A stretch of DNA of 64,000 bases, taken from contig JANDJZ010000032.1 of NCBI GenBank assembly GCA_027943245.1, positions 1 to 64,000 of the forward strand. Reading direction: 5' to 3'. The notes under the pieces are model-generated. The model had not been told where the DNA came from. It made no database searches and saw only the letters and a list, made by a program, of their open reading frames with translations. This document shows positions 34,568 through 46,672 of the stretch, piece after piece. The translations under genes and the position numbers were made by a program. The first letter of the stretch is position 1. The number at the start of each line of letters is the position of its first letter. The DNA is from Acanthamoeba sp. SK_2022b. Its lineage: Eukaryota; Discosea; Longamoebia; Acanthamoebidae.

Positions 34568-37100
34568 ACAAAGGGAGAGGCCGAGCTGCTCACGCGCCTG
34601 CAGCATCCCAACATCGTCAAGTTCTACGGCTATGTCAAGACCAGACATTTCCTGGTACGCCCCCCTTCAAAAGGCCTGCTCTTCTCTCTGCCTCCGTTTG
34701 GCCGGTTGGCTGACGCTGCCACGTCTAGTATTTCATATTAGAGTACCTCGAAGAGGGATCGCTGAGCAAGGTGCTGTCGGATTTTGGAGTCATTCCCGAG
34801 AAGCTGGCCGCCTTCTACATCGATCAGGCGCGTCTTCTCTCCCTGGCCTTTCCTCGTTTACGTTCGGGAGGCTCATCACGGTCTACCCCGTTTGCCCCAA
34901 CAACATCTACAGATATTGCAGGGACTGTCCTACCTGCACGCTCGGCGAGTGATTCACAGAGACATCAAAGGGTGCGCCCTATCTCTTTTTTTTTTTTTTT
35001 TTGATTTTTATATATATATATATATATTATTTTCTTATTTACAATTTATTGAATTGCGCAGGTCAAACCTCCTCATCGCGAAGACGGGCGAGGTCAAGTT
35101 GGCCGACTTTGGCGTGTCGGCCCAGCTCAACGAAAGCGAAAAGCGTTTCTCCGTCGTTGGCACTCCCTACTGGAGTACGCGCCAGCCCATCACGCCAACA
35201 CACACGCACACACAGACATCTAACGAATGAATCTTGACAGTGGCCCCCGAGGTCATCGAAATGAGTGGTCACTACACGGAATCCGACATCTGGTATAACC
35301 CCCTCCCCTTCACCCACGCCCTGCTCGCATTTATCTCGTGCGCGCTCTCTCTCTCTCTCTCTCTCTCTCGCTCATATTTATATTGGTCGCTGTTGGCCAA
35401 AATGTCAATTGCTGCAGGAGCGTGGGCTGCCTGGTGCTGGAGCTGGTGACGGGCCAGCCGCCGTACTACAACCAACCGGCCATGGCCGCCATGTTCCGCA
35501 TCGTGGCCGACAGCCACCCACCGCTCCCGCCCAACATCTCGCCCGTACGTCCCCCCCCCCCCAAATTCCTCCTCCTCTTGGTGAGTTGCTCGTTGGCCAG
35601 CCTGACCCCGCGCAACTCTCCCCGGCGCGCAGGATTTGGCGGACTTCCTGCTCAAGTGCTGGCGCAAGGACCCGCTGGAGCGGCCGACCGCCAAGGAGCT
35701 GTTGGACCACCCGTGGCTCAGTATCGCTCGGCAGAGCGCCGTGCAGGCCGGGGTGCTCCCCCCATCTGATTTCTGCACTGCACGCTCCCCGCCTACTCAT
35801 ATTCGTTTGCGTTTGCGTAACAGGGCACGTCTTTGGAGACTGCCAAGTCGTGGATCGAGGATCACAACAAGGACAAGAAAGAGGCAAACGAACACGACAG
35901 GCGAAGGGAGTCGGAGGACGGCACGACGACGGACGATGAGAGCCCGGTAGCAACGATGTACATCAAGTCCAAGCCACGGACGAGCGACACAGAAGACGAC
36001 AACGACGACGGCACAGGCGAGGAGAGCGAAGACGACAAGAATAACTCCGTGCGGATCATCCGCAAGCGCGACCTGCTCAACACGGCGCCCCCTCCTTTAA
36101 CTCCGAGAAGCGCCTCCAAGCACGCGAGCGAGAAAGAACGAAAGGAGAGGGAGAAAAGAGAGAAGAAAGAACGAAGGGAGCGGGAGAAGCGGGAAAAGAA
36201 GAAGGCCAAGCAGGACCGGAAGGGCGGGAGCCTCATCGTGCGCGGCAACGAAGGGCAGTCAGCGGCCGATGCGACCGCGGGCAGCAGCGGGCTGGCCAGC
36301 AAGCGGTCGCGCACGCAGAGCCTCGATCGCCTGACGCCCGCCCTGGCGGACCCGAGCCCTCCACCGACGATCATGATGCCCGCGGCGTCCAGCAACCGCG
36401 GGCCGACGGCCGCCGTCTCCGAAGCCGCCAAGAAGCTCTGGCTGCGCCTCGACGAAGAAATGAAACGCAGCTCTCAAATCAAAAAGGTGCTGCGTTTGCG
36501 TGTGCGTGTGGTTATGTGCAAAGGCTGACAACTTGGCGCGGGTCGACAGGAAATGGATGCGTTGCGGCGGGAGCTGGAGCAGATGCAAGCAGAGAAGAAT
36601 GATCTGCGGGTGAAGCTGGCCGAGATCCGCACCAAGAACGAGGAGATCGCCACGCTCGCCAAGGCCAGTCTCGACTCCACGCTCAGTCACGACAAGCGAG
36701 AGAAGATGCAGCGTCGCCTGGTCACCCTCCTCAGTACCGTCTCCCTTCCAGCGATGCTGTGCGTGCACGTGCGCGCGCGTGTTGTGGCGGCTGACAGTGA
36801 CGGCGTGATGTGACAGAGGAGAACGAGAAATCAGGTTCGCTAGAGTCGATGACCGCCGCCGACGCGATCATGTGGACGTCGCCCAAGGGCAGCAAGAAGG
36901 CGCTACTGGGTGCGTCGTCGCGGCTCATCGGCGCCGAGCGTAAGAAGCGGGGCGGCAAGGCCAGCTGGCTGCGCGGTGGGGGCAGCGGCGGGGAGAGTCC
37001 GGAGCCGGTGCCGGGCGCTGGGGGGTCGTTTGATCACTCGCTCGCGCCCTCTCTCGACACGACTCCTTCGTCGCGCGAAAGCCTGCGGCGCAGTGGGTGA
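33906..37100 (+). CDS. STE-family protein kinase, MAP3K-epsilon / Cdc7-SepA type
   Basis: Start ATG 33906 ([12 protein letters not shown]), stop 37098-37100. The kinase domain follows an 55-residue leader: [16 protein letters not shown] glycine loop, [11 protein letters not shown] (beta3 Lys), [40 protein letters not shown] catalytic loop, [27 protein letters not shown] and [19 protein letters not shown]. All catalytic residues are present. The best family fit is MAP3K-epsilon/SepA/Cdc7p of the septation (SIN/Hippo-like) network. The C-terminal half is a long Arg/Lys/Glu-rich region ([19 protein letters not shown]), a coiled coil ([18 protein letters not shown]) and a Ser/Gly tail. About fourteen exons; one donor (after FYIDQ) is GC rather than GT. 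Confidence 0.88.
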
Positions 37101-37324
37101 CCTCAACCGGTAGATGACAACGATAAGAAAAGAAAATCACCAAAATCAAGATAATTTCGTCATTGCTTATTTTGTTCGGTCTTTCCCTATTAGGCAAATA
37201 ATGATATATTTTTTGATTTTCTATCGTTCTTGTACCGAAGCTCCCACGAGAGTTCTGTCAACGATACGGAGGAAGTGGAAACGCGACGAAGTTGTCAAGA
37301 AGAAAAAGAACATCAAGGTGCCCA

Positions 37325-38818
37325 ATGGGCAGCGTTATGGTGCAGTGGAAGCGAGTTTCAAGAGGTACATTCTGCCTTTTGCTGCCTCGAATCGATCTAC
37401 GTAGCACCTCCCCAGCCCCTCACCTGGCACTCACAGTCACTCATTGTGCTTCAGTGGAGGCCCTGGTCCGCTCTCTGAATCCCACGAGAAAGAAGCACCT
37501 GCTAGTGGTCCTCTACGCTGTCCTTCTCCTTGGCGTACTTACCACACCTTACTTCCTCTATGGCCCATTCGCCCCTTCCGAACACACCAATGAATGGACT
37601 CGACGAGAAGACTTTCCTCAACAGCTGCGATTGTCCTTTGGGTAAGGGCTCCGCTGCCTCCCTGGTGCATCTTCCCGCAGTCTGATGATCGCTCTCCAGA
37701 GAGAAGGAGCATGAACGGACAGTGACCTTCTCAACACCAATCAACGGGTCAGCCTTCGTCACCTACGGTACGACGAGCGGTCATCATGACCGCTCGTCCT
37801 TTGCGGAAACCCTTTTCTTTGAAGAGGAGAACGAACAGGGACTCCATTGGATACACTGGGCAAAACTCAAGGTATCTTCACTCTTGCTGTTTGCCAGAGC
37901 CCATTGAGCCTGACAAGGGCGTCGCAACTGCTCCACGCGGGTGCTGAAGGGTCTGAGTGCTGGGACAACCTACTACTACTCTGCCCGTCTCGACAACCAC
38001 TCATCGCCAGAGTACTCATTCTGGGTGCCGGCCACAGGACCCATGAAGTTCATCGTGTTCGGCGACCTCGGGTTCGTCGGGGGCGGAGGCACCGTTGACC
38101 GTATTCGACAGGAGGAGGTCAAAGTTCCTTCCTGTGGTTGCTTGAGCGATGCAATTCCCAACCTACAACGCACACACCTGCAGATTACTGGGGAGGTGCT
38201 GCCGACGGCGGTAATTCACACTGGCGATATTGCATACCACCTGAACCAAGCCAAAGGGATGGTTCGTCTTGGCTCACAAAAACAACTCTCACCATCGCCA
38301 TCACCTTCAACGCAGCCACTCACTGGATTGATTTATGGTCGTGCGAACAGCTGGGAGACCTCTTCATGCAGATGGTGGAGCCGATCAGTGCTAGAGTACC
38401 CTACATGACATGCGTGGGCAACCATGACCGGGGCTATATGCACCTCTACCGCCACTATGTCAAACGCTTGTATGCCCTGTGTTGCCATGTCGTTATGTGA
38501 TGGTTATTTGCGAAATCACTCAACCTCGTACACCTTGCCCAGCCGGATGCCAGGAGCCGCAGAGCAGAATGGCAACATGTGGTATAGCTGGGACGCGGGT
38601 TTGGTGCACTTCATTGCTCTCACCACAGATCACATCGACGACCACGTCGAGTCCGTGGTTGCTGAGCAGAGGGCGTGGCTCATCAATGACCTTGAGCAGG
38701 CCCAACAGAACAGGTGACCAACGCAACGCGCGTCAATTTTGCTTTCCCTCACACACACACCCCACACACACACACACCCCACACACACACACCCCACACA
38801 CACCCCACACACACCCCA

Positions 38819-38912
<94 letters not shown>

Positions 38913-39562
38913 CTTTCTCTTGGGAATTGCCGGCAGAGCTAATTAGGGGCTAACAGGGCTCAGCGACCTTGGATCATCGTGTACGCACACCACCCGATGT
39001 ACTGCTCTAACTCGGGAGAGTACTGCTCGCTAGATGCGCCAGTCGTGCAAGCAGCCTTGGAGGAGATCCTGTACCAGTACGGGGTAGACGTACTTCAAAT
39101 ATTCTCTTGCCCTGGACTTTACTAAAAACATCCCTTCTTTCGGCAGGTCGACGTCTATATAAGTTCTCATCAACACTCCTATGAGCGATTGTGGCCTGTG
39201 ATGAAGGGTAAAGTCCTGGCCTACCACTACAACAACCTCCAGGCGCCCTTCCAGGTAATCTCGGGCAGCGGCGGCTGTCCTTTGGTGGCCGGCTTCTGTT
39301 TCGACCCCACCTTTGGAGCTCGAGGTACACTTCGCTCAAGTTTTAGCTGCAGGCCGGGCCACAATGTTGAATCTGATTTTCTCGCTTAGGGTTGTGGTCA
39401 GCCTTGCGCTGGTGGTTCCCCGCAATGACGGGCTACGACCGCATGGTGGTTCACAACTCGACGCACCTCTCGTGGGAGCACGTTCTCTCGGGCAGTGGCT
39501 ATGTCGTGGATGCTGTCACCATTGTGCAGTCATCTCATGGACCATACGCTTCCGTCTCATAA
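37325..39562 (+). CDS. Membrane-anchored purple acid phosphatase
   Basis: Start ATG 37325 (MGSVMVQWKRVSRV) and stop TAA 39560-39562. A single N-terminal membrane anchor (LLVVLYAVLLLGVLTTPYFL) precedes a fibronectin-like segment ending GLSAGTTYYYSARL. The metallophosphoesterase motifs follow in order: FIVFGDLGF, HTGDIAYHLN (GDxxY), CVGNHDRGY (GNHD), VYAHHPMYCS and SSHQHSYERLWP (GHxH type). These are the seven metal ligands of purple acid phosphatases. Activity is expected on phosphate esters in an acidic, lumenal or extracellular place. One intron is a long (CA)n tract (38749-38910). Confidence 0.9.
38749..38910. repeat. Imperfect (CA)n microsatellite in a phosphatase intron
   Basis: About 160 bp of CA repeats broken by CCC units in the first half, followed by about 45 perfect CA units. 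Confidence 0.95.
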
Positions 39563-40415
39563 ACCAACCTTGCACCTGCATCGCTGAAAGAATACTACTT
39601 GGCAACAAGTGAGTCTCAGATAACGGTCGGATCAACAGGCAAATTAGACTTTACCGTAGCACGCGTTAGACGATAACTTGGGCGAGCTGCAACACAGTAA
39701 TCGGCGGAAACAGGATGTCATTTCATGTGAGAAGGGCAGTGGCATCTAGTGCCAGGCAAGCTTGTTGCAATTACTTATGGAGCAATGATGTGCTGATGTC
39801 TCCCTCAATCTGAGCAACACAGACATTGATAAGCTTTTTTCATTAGGAGAGATCAAGCTCAAGACTTCTCTAGGTGGAAGGACCCATCATCTTCCTCCAA
39901 CCAGTTGACCAAGGCCTGATACTTCAAGGTTCAGAGGTCAAGGATGTTGGCGTTACCACCGTCAACACTATATTGGTGTATTACTAATGAAATCTGCAGA
40001 GAAACAGTAGTTTCTCTGCAGGTACATATCAGGAAGCCTGTGTTGGTGGAAGCGCTGAGTTACACCGAAAGCTGGGGGCCAGCACTCTCAAGCTATGACC
40101 AGATGGCCATCCAACTGCATCCAGTAGAGCGCCCAGATGGCGCTCCCTGCAGTGCCACCATCACTGAGCAATGTGTGCCTGCAACTGCACTTACTTAACT
40201 GCATTCCTCTCCTCTGTAACTGTATTGGTTCATCACACAATAAACCCTCCTTTCCATAGCCGTTCTCTATGCACCAAAGGATTCCATTCTGAATAAGAGT
40301 AAAATATGGATTCTAAGAAATTGACCGTAATCGAATTCAGCTAAATGTAGGAGCGACGGCATGTAATGTGCACTCAACCGCCAGAAGAAGAGACGATCGT
40401 GTGAGGTAAGAGCTG
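39563..40415. other. Gene-poor stretch with a perfect hairpin
   Basis: No convincing gene. A 12-bp perfect inverted repeat with a 4-nt loop (CTGCAGAGAAAC / GTTTCTCTGCAG) lies at 39994-40021. The surrounding sequence is less GC-rich than the genes and may be a decayed element. Confidence 0.35.
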
Positions 40416-42296
40416 ATGTACTTCGAATTGGTGGTAGCGGGCGTGGAGGCAGGTGACCTGGGGTGGCTTCTCTCCAAGAACCCAGCGAGCGCGTACGCCG
40501 CCCAGTTGCGCGGCGGCCGCACCGTCCAAGGCCAGTGGCTCAAAAGGTACACCTCCCGACCCCTCACCTTCTTCGCCGGCTTCTTCCAAGGAGCTCGCTT
40601 ACTCCCGGATGCGTCTCCAGCGGGACCGACGCAGCGTCGCAATCGCTGCTGTCTGCGGGTGAGGGCGCTGTGACCTACGCCGTCAAAGTGCGAACGGACC
40701 CGGTGCAGTTCATGGAACTCATCAAGAAGGAGAGCATCGGCAGCTACGTTATGTCGCAGCTCTCATGCGTGAGCCCCTTCACGCTGCTCGGCCTCAAGGA
40801 GGTGTTCCGGTCCGTGCTCCAGTCCAAATTCCCGCCAGAGGCCGCCACGATCAAGGACACCCCGCTGCGCTTGCGCGCCGTGCTCGGGCCGTGGGCCCGC
40901 GTCACCGTCGCTCGCATGCGCGGTGTGCTGCGCGAGCTCGGATTCAACAACGTCTACCCGCTCGGCGATCTGCCTGTCGAGGCCAAGCCCACACTCTCGG
41001 GCCCGCACCAGGAATGCATCGGCCAGCGGTACGACCGTGCCTGTGCCGCATGAGCTCCGCCATCAACTCACCTGCTCGCTCTCTCACCATTGTCCTGTGA
41101 CGCCTCCCAGGATGTTCGTGATGGAGGCGGAGAGCATGAAGGTAGCCGAGTTCATCCAAAAGATCTACGTGGCCAGTTACCAGCTCACGCGACGAATGGA
41201 CGTCAACTACCAGCCCGGCGAACGCAAGGAGGTTCGCTCCGCCCTCTCAATCTCCCCTCCCTCGTTTGCAATGCGTGGCATGATGTGTCCTGAGTGAGTA
41301 ATACACGCATTGCCGCATGTAGGCGGTGAGAGTCTATGCAAAGGACTGGTCGCAAGGGCTGACCGGAAGCATTCGCCGTCTGATATTGGCTGAGTACGGC
41401 AACTCGAGCGCGGGAGGTGAGGTCGACAAGTCAAAGGCCAAGCCAAAGAGGGCGGGCGGCGGCAAGAAGGCGGCCGCAGTGGCCATCGATGCCGTCGGCG
41501 CACCGGAGAACGAACCCAGCAAGGCGAAGGCCGAAGCAGAGGACGACGAAGTAGAGGAGGACATGGCCGAGGTGGCGGACGACCTCAACGAAGACGCAGA
41601 GGATCAGGAGGACGAGGAGGAGGAGAGCAGCGCACTGGGCGTCAGCGAGGCCAAGCAGGCCGCCCTCCAGCGCAAGTTCGCGAGGCTGCCGAGGGAGGTG
41701 AGGGAGCGCGAGGCCGCGGAGGGCCGCCTGCACGACAAGCGGCACGCGTTCATTCTCGGGTGGCTCAAGTCCTTCTACGACCGAGCCGACGCCCCCTATG
41801 TCGTCGGTACGAGGTGCCATGGCCTGGCGGTCAATTATTGTCTGACTCATGAGCGATGTCCACACACACGCACGCGTGAGAGTAGACTACGGGTGCGCGC
41901 AGGGCCAGCTGTCGGAGAAGATGCATTATGCTCTTCCCAAGGCGACGATCGTGTCGTGCGACGCCAACGGGACCGTGTTTGGCTGGCGCGTGTTCCGCAA
42001 GAACCGAGCAATCAAGACCGTGCATTGCAACCTGGTTCACCCGCCCATTGGTGCCGAGGCCAAGCTCCCTTTCATTGACAATGCTGCTATCGCGTTGCGT
42101 CCATGCGCGCTTACGCTCACCCCCGCACAACCGCGCATTCTGTCGCAGGTGATGGCAACCACCAGCTGAAGCTGCGGCCCGACGTTCTGGTGTTTACCGA
42201 AGTGATCGAACACATGGAGGAGCCTCACCGCAAGCGTGTCATCGATCTTATAGCGCTGCTTATCCGACCTACTCGCTTGGTATTAGCACACCGCAC

Positions 42297-42369
<73 letters not shown>

Positions 42370-44160
42370 CTCACTGGTAGGACGGCAGATTGTAACCACG
42401 CCCAACGTGGAATACAACGTCAACTTCCCCGGACTGGCCCCGGGCGCCTTCAGGCACAACGACCATCGCATCGAGTACAACCGCCAGCAGTGGAAGGCCG
42501 AGATCCTGGAGCCGCTCGCCCGAGCGGGCTACGCCGTGACCGACCAGGCCCTGGAGCCAGGTGCGACGCTCCCCTCCTGACAGACCGCTTGGTGTACAAC
42601 GCGCCTGAAACCAGGCTTGTTGATGGGCCAGGCAAGCCCGATCAGGCCAGCTTCATCGTCACGGCCGAGCTTACCGACAAGGACGAGCCTCCCCTGGCCA
42701 CCCCGCAGGCCCACGCCTTGCTCAAGTATTGCCCCCCTCTTCTCTGTTTCACTCTATCTCTCTCTCTCTCGCTCGCTTGCTCACTTCACGTGATGTCTTA
42801 ACAACGCACCTGACGTTGGTGGGCAGAGACCTGATGGGGATGGTCGAGCCGCTCTACATGCCCGACACGCAGACCTACGTCGACTCCAGTGTCCTTGTCG
42901 TACGCCGCCACCTCGAGATCACGGGAGAGGGGGGGGGCAAATGGTGGTGGAGTGACCTATCGGGGCTGCGCAATGCGTGGGGGTGGGGTACCGGCCCGTC
43001 GTGTCGTCGCAGGAGGGCTACACCGCTCGGCCTCTGTTGGAGAACGCCGAGGCGCCCTTCTACGCCGCGCCCACCATCGCGCCGGTCATGTACACCGAGG
43101 CCGCTCCGGGCTTCCTCGAGCACCCGCAGTCCGCCTTCGACTATTACCGGAACTTCGGTGACGTCTCTCCCCCCCCCCTTCCCCCAACCTCCCGGCTCGC
43201 CCGTGGGTTGCCCCGAAGCTGACGGCCTCCCTCCGCGTGCTGTCGGTCATGGGCTGAACAGGCATCACACGCCTCGTGGCCGAGAACAAGTACATGGGGT
43301 CGAGGGGACACATACTCGCGTTCCGTCATCAAAACGTGTGCCCCGACAACCTCCCGCTCATCTCCATCATCTCACGATCGGGTACGTCCTAACTCCCTCA
43401 CCCTCTCAACGCGTCGACAATGCGCTACCTTGAAAACAAGCTGACGTGCAATGCCGACGACGGTCGATGCAGGCGCCCCGTTCTTTGATGATGAGAGCCC
43501 GATCCCGTGGGAGTGGCACTCGGAGCTCACCGAAGCCATGGAAAGGGAGGGCTTCGACTTTGTCATCCTGGACGGCGAGGTAGGGCGGTCTCATCTCGGC
43601 CCAAAGCCTGCGCTATGTGTTGTGTTGTGTTGTGTTGCGTTGCGTTGCGTTGCGTTGCGTTGCGTTGCGTTGCGTTGCGTTGTTCGCGCGCGTCGTGGCG
43701 TGGTGCTCATGCATACTGTACAGGTCCTCCCGTGGGTCCTGAAGGCCACTGCGCTCGTGCGCGGCCAGTTCCTGGCGCCTGGCGAGTGCGCGCTGGCCGC
43801 CCGCAAGTGTCTCTATGGCGAGGACTCCCCCGAATACGCCAACGCCAAGTACCGACCCCCCCCGCCGCCGTCGATCCTCGTCTATTCGTCCTCTTGATTG
43901 ACGGTTCGTTGTTTGTTCTGTCGTAGGCGCTTCCTCGACGCTCTCTCCAACTTCACGCAGGACACTCCACCCGAGTTCAGGTGAGCCCTCTCTCTCTCCT
44001 CCCCCCTCCCGTCTGTAGCGCTAATTTAGTCGACCTATCTGCATAGAATCTTCCAGGTGCTGGCGGCGGGCAAAAGCTACGGCGGGGCGGACCCCAAGAA
44101 GGCCGCCTTCACGCCGCAGTACCTGGGGCACTACCTCTCGGTGCCTGCTCTCTCCGACGG

Positions 44161-44228
<68 letters not shown>

Positions 44229-44942
44229 GGGCCAATCGTCTCCGATGCTCATGCGGTTTTGCGCAGGACGTGGAGCGGTACAAGCTGATCAACAGGCTGG
44301 CCACGGAGCACCTGAAGCCGGTCGAGTACCGCTACGTCGACCTCGACTCACCGGCGAGCCGGGAGGAGGCCATCAAGGCCTGGGAAGACTACTGCGCCGA
44401 CGGCGGGGAAGGTAAGGCACACGCACGCCCACTGCACACGCCACCGCAAGAATCGCGTGTCTAACAGACCGTCTGCCCGTCGCCTGCGCAAGGCTGGGTG
44501 ATCAAGATCGCGCCGTCGCTTGTGCAGTGGGATGCCACCGGCAAGCCGATCCTGCCGATGGTCAAGGTGCGCGGCAGGGACTATCTCAGGCTCATCTACG
44601 GCATCGACTACCTGGACTACTCCTACTTCAACATCATCAAGAACAGGTACCTTAACGCCACACACACGGACGCAGGGAAAACAAAGACTAACAAAAAAAT
44701 ACAAAACAAATGAACAAATAAATACAAAAATAACAATAAATAAATATATATTTAAAAAAAAAAAACAAAGGAGCGTGGGCTCGAAGCGAACGCTGTCGCG
44801 TCATCAGACGGAGCTGGCCAACAACATCCTCAAGTGCTTCCTCGGATGCCAGCCACGGCAGAGGCTCAAGTACCTGGCCGCCTTCAACGGACTCGACTTC
44901 CAGACCCTTCGCAACAGCGACAAGGACTACCTCCTCCTCTGA
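40416..44942 (+). CDS. Fusion of bacterial-type Hen1 RNA 2'-O-methyltransferase and Pnkp-type RNA ligase
   Basis: Start ATG 40416 (MYFELVVAGVEAGDLGWLLS), stop TGA 44940-44942. Domain 1 (exons to about 41300) matches the N-terminal domain of bacterial Hen1 (DLGWLLSKNP; TPLRLRAVLGPWARV; KVAEFIQKIYVASYQL). A Glu/Asp/Lys-rich insert follows. Domain 2 is the Hen1 methyltransferase: VDYGCAQGQLSEK, the metal motif TEVIEHMEEPHRK (ExxEH), TTPNVEYNVNFPGL and FRHNDHRIEYN with the metal His. Domain 3 is the bacterial Pnkp ligase: FLEHPQSAFDYYRNFG, AENKYMGSRGHI (motif I, nucleophile Lys), FDFVILDGEVLPW, CADGGEGWVIKIAP (motif IV) and VKVRGRDYLRLIYG (motif V), ending GSKRTLSRHQ. The exon join at 42724-42829 keeps frame (HALLK-DLMGM), leaving no room for a gene boundary. 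The Pnkp kinase and phosphatase domains are absent. In bacteria Pnkp/Hen1 seals ribotoxin-cut RNA and methylates the junction. Confidence 0.87.
42297..42368. repeat. (CA)n microsatellite in a Hen1-ligase intron
   Basis: About 35 CA units between the EVIEH exon and the TTPNVEYN exon. Confidence 0.95.
43617..43681. repeat. (TTGCG)n-type pentanucleotide repeat in a Hen1-ligase intron
   Basis: TGTGT units turning into about nine perfect TTGCG units, in the intron after VILDGE. Confidence 0.9.
44160..44229. repeat. (TTG)n trinucleotide repeat in a Hen1-ligase intron
   Basis: About 23 TTG units between the exon ending LGHYLS and that starting DVERYKL. Confidence 0.95.
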
Positions 44943-45047
44943 GCCAGCGCGCCCGAATGTGGGAGGTCAGAGAGAGCAATAAAATCGAGTGATCGTGTCA
45001 GCGTTGTTTGTACAGGAAAAATGGGGGTGGAGAAACGTTCGGGACGG

Positions 45048-46309
45048 CTAGACGTCTTTGCTGTTCTCTGCCGATCGGGTGACGCTGCCTCGGTCCGTCA
45101 CCCTCCTGAAATCCAAAATCTGCAGCTGCACCGACCAAGAACACAACCCAACAGACAGACGTGAATAAATCATGATCAAAAACAAGTCAAAAGAAAGCGT
45201 TGCGTACGTAGAGAAGGCCGTTGGAGAGCGGGTTGAGGACGAGCAAGCCTGCAGGCTTGTACACCCGATTGTTTTCGCTCTCGAGGAACGCCGAGAGCCG
45301 CTTCATGTTCTACATTGTTGGAAAATAAATGAATATAAATAATACAATAAATCGACGTGGAGCGGAAGTTGAGTACTTTTGTGTACTTGGCATCGCAGCA
45401 GAGGTAGTACGTGTAGAACGTGAGACAGCCAAACAAACTACACGTGCAGAGAAAGAGAGGGAGATGAGTAGGGGTGCACAATGCACTTACACTTTCACAA
45501 ACAAAAAACAGTCGGCAGGGAGGGTCCACCTTTCGAGGCACTGGGAAGTGGTGAGGTTCTCCGAATCAAAGAAGAAGCCGTTGATGGTGGACAGCGTGTG
45601 TTCGAATTCTTCGTGTGACACCTGCCCCACCGACCACGAAAACAAATAAATTAGTATTTCTTTAATTAAATGGGAAAAGGTGCCTGGGTGGCGGGACTCA
45701 CGTACCCGTCCCTGCAGCTGCTGAGGAAAGTGTGTTTCGAAGCGTGGAATGGTGCCCAGGCTGTAATCTCGCTCCACAATCACCTCTCCCTTTCAAAAAA
45801 TAAAAATAAATAACTGCACAATCGCTCGGTTTGAATTGACTTGCGACGGGTACCTGCGGCTCTGAGCCAATGTCACCAGCATCAGCGCCCCCCTGCAGGC
45901 TCAGTTCTCCCAATTCCATTTTGCTATCCAGCTCGCTCCTCTCCGCTTCGCTGATCCGCTTCACTTCCCAACCCTTTTTCTCTTTTTGTTGTTCTTCCTG
46001 TTCGCCGTCTGCGTCCGAGCTGCGGGACGAAGGCGTCCTCAATCGGATGGCTTGCTCGTCGTGGCTTCGTCTTTGTTGAATAAATTTCTTTTTGTTTTTC
46101 TTTTTCTTGTGTTGTTCACCCCATTCGTTCGGACATACGATCTCGGTGGGCCGTGGAGGGGCTTCGGCCAAGGGCGCCGCGGCGTCTTGCTGTGGCGGCA
46201 GCGGCACCTCATCTTGTGCACTGTTCCTATTCAAACTGGGTTCTTCGTGTTGTGTCTCTTCCACCTCAGCTTCAATCTTAACCGTATCGTCATCTTTTGG
46301 TTCTTCCAT
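45048..46309 (-). CDS. Golgin A7 / ERF4 family, palmitoyltransferase partner subunit
   Basis: Start ATG 46307-46309 (MEEPKDDDTVKIEAE); stop TAG at 45048-45050. The N-terminal 150 residues are charged and low complexity. Later exons give VIVERDYSLGTIPRFETHFP, QQLQGR, then FEHTLSTINGFF, SLFGCLTFYTYYLCC and RLSAFLESENNRVYKPAGLL. This is the GOLGA7/ERF4 domain (RDYSxGxxxRFxxxFPxxL ... YxPxGL). Family members bind and stabilise DHHC-type palmitoyltransferases that modify Ras. About six exons. Divergent from the sterol monooxygenase gene. Confidence 0.85.
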
Positions 46310-46672
46310 CGACACTGGCGCACCAAACTGACCATCGACCAACGATGACCGGGGGTGTGAGTCGTACGCCCAGCCCTTCACGCATTTTCCCAGGTGCTCT
46401 ATAACGAGGAGTAGGTTCACCACGTCTGGATTTCGTAGAGACCCAAATTACAAGCAGGACAAGCCCAGGCCAGTCATCGCCAGCAGCTGGCCACTGGGCT
46501 CCGTGCACGAAGGGGCGTCTCGCCGTGGTTGGGCCTTGGTTCGGAAATGGCTAGCTAATAGGAGTTGGCAGCTGGAGGGGCCAACTCAACGACGGTAATA
46601 ACTCTTCCGAGTTGTACAGAAAGCTTCGCTTTGCTTTTGTCACTCGGCCGCCGGAAGCACACAGCAAAGAAG
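46310..46672. promoter_or_regulatory. Shared upstream region of two divergent genes
   Basis: 363 bp between the GOLGA7/ERF4 and sterol monooxygenase start codons. No TATA box or factor site is evident. Confidence 0.35.

Noticed and set aside
43591..43926. Cys/Val/Leu/Arg-repeat frames around 43617-43681
   Set aside because: Product of the intronic pentanucleotide repeat, not a protein.
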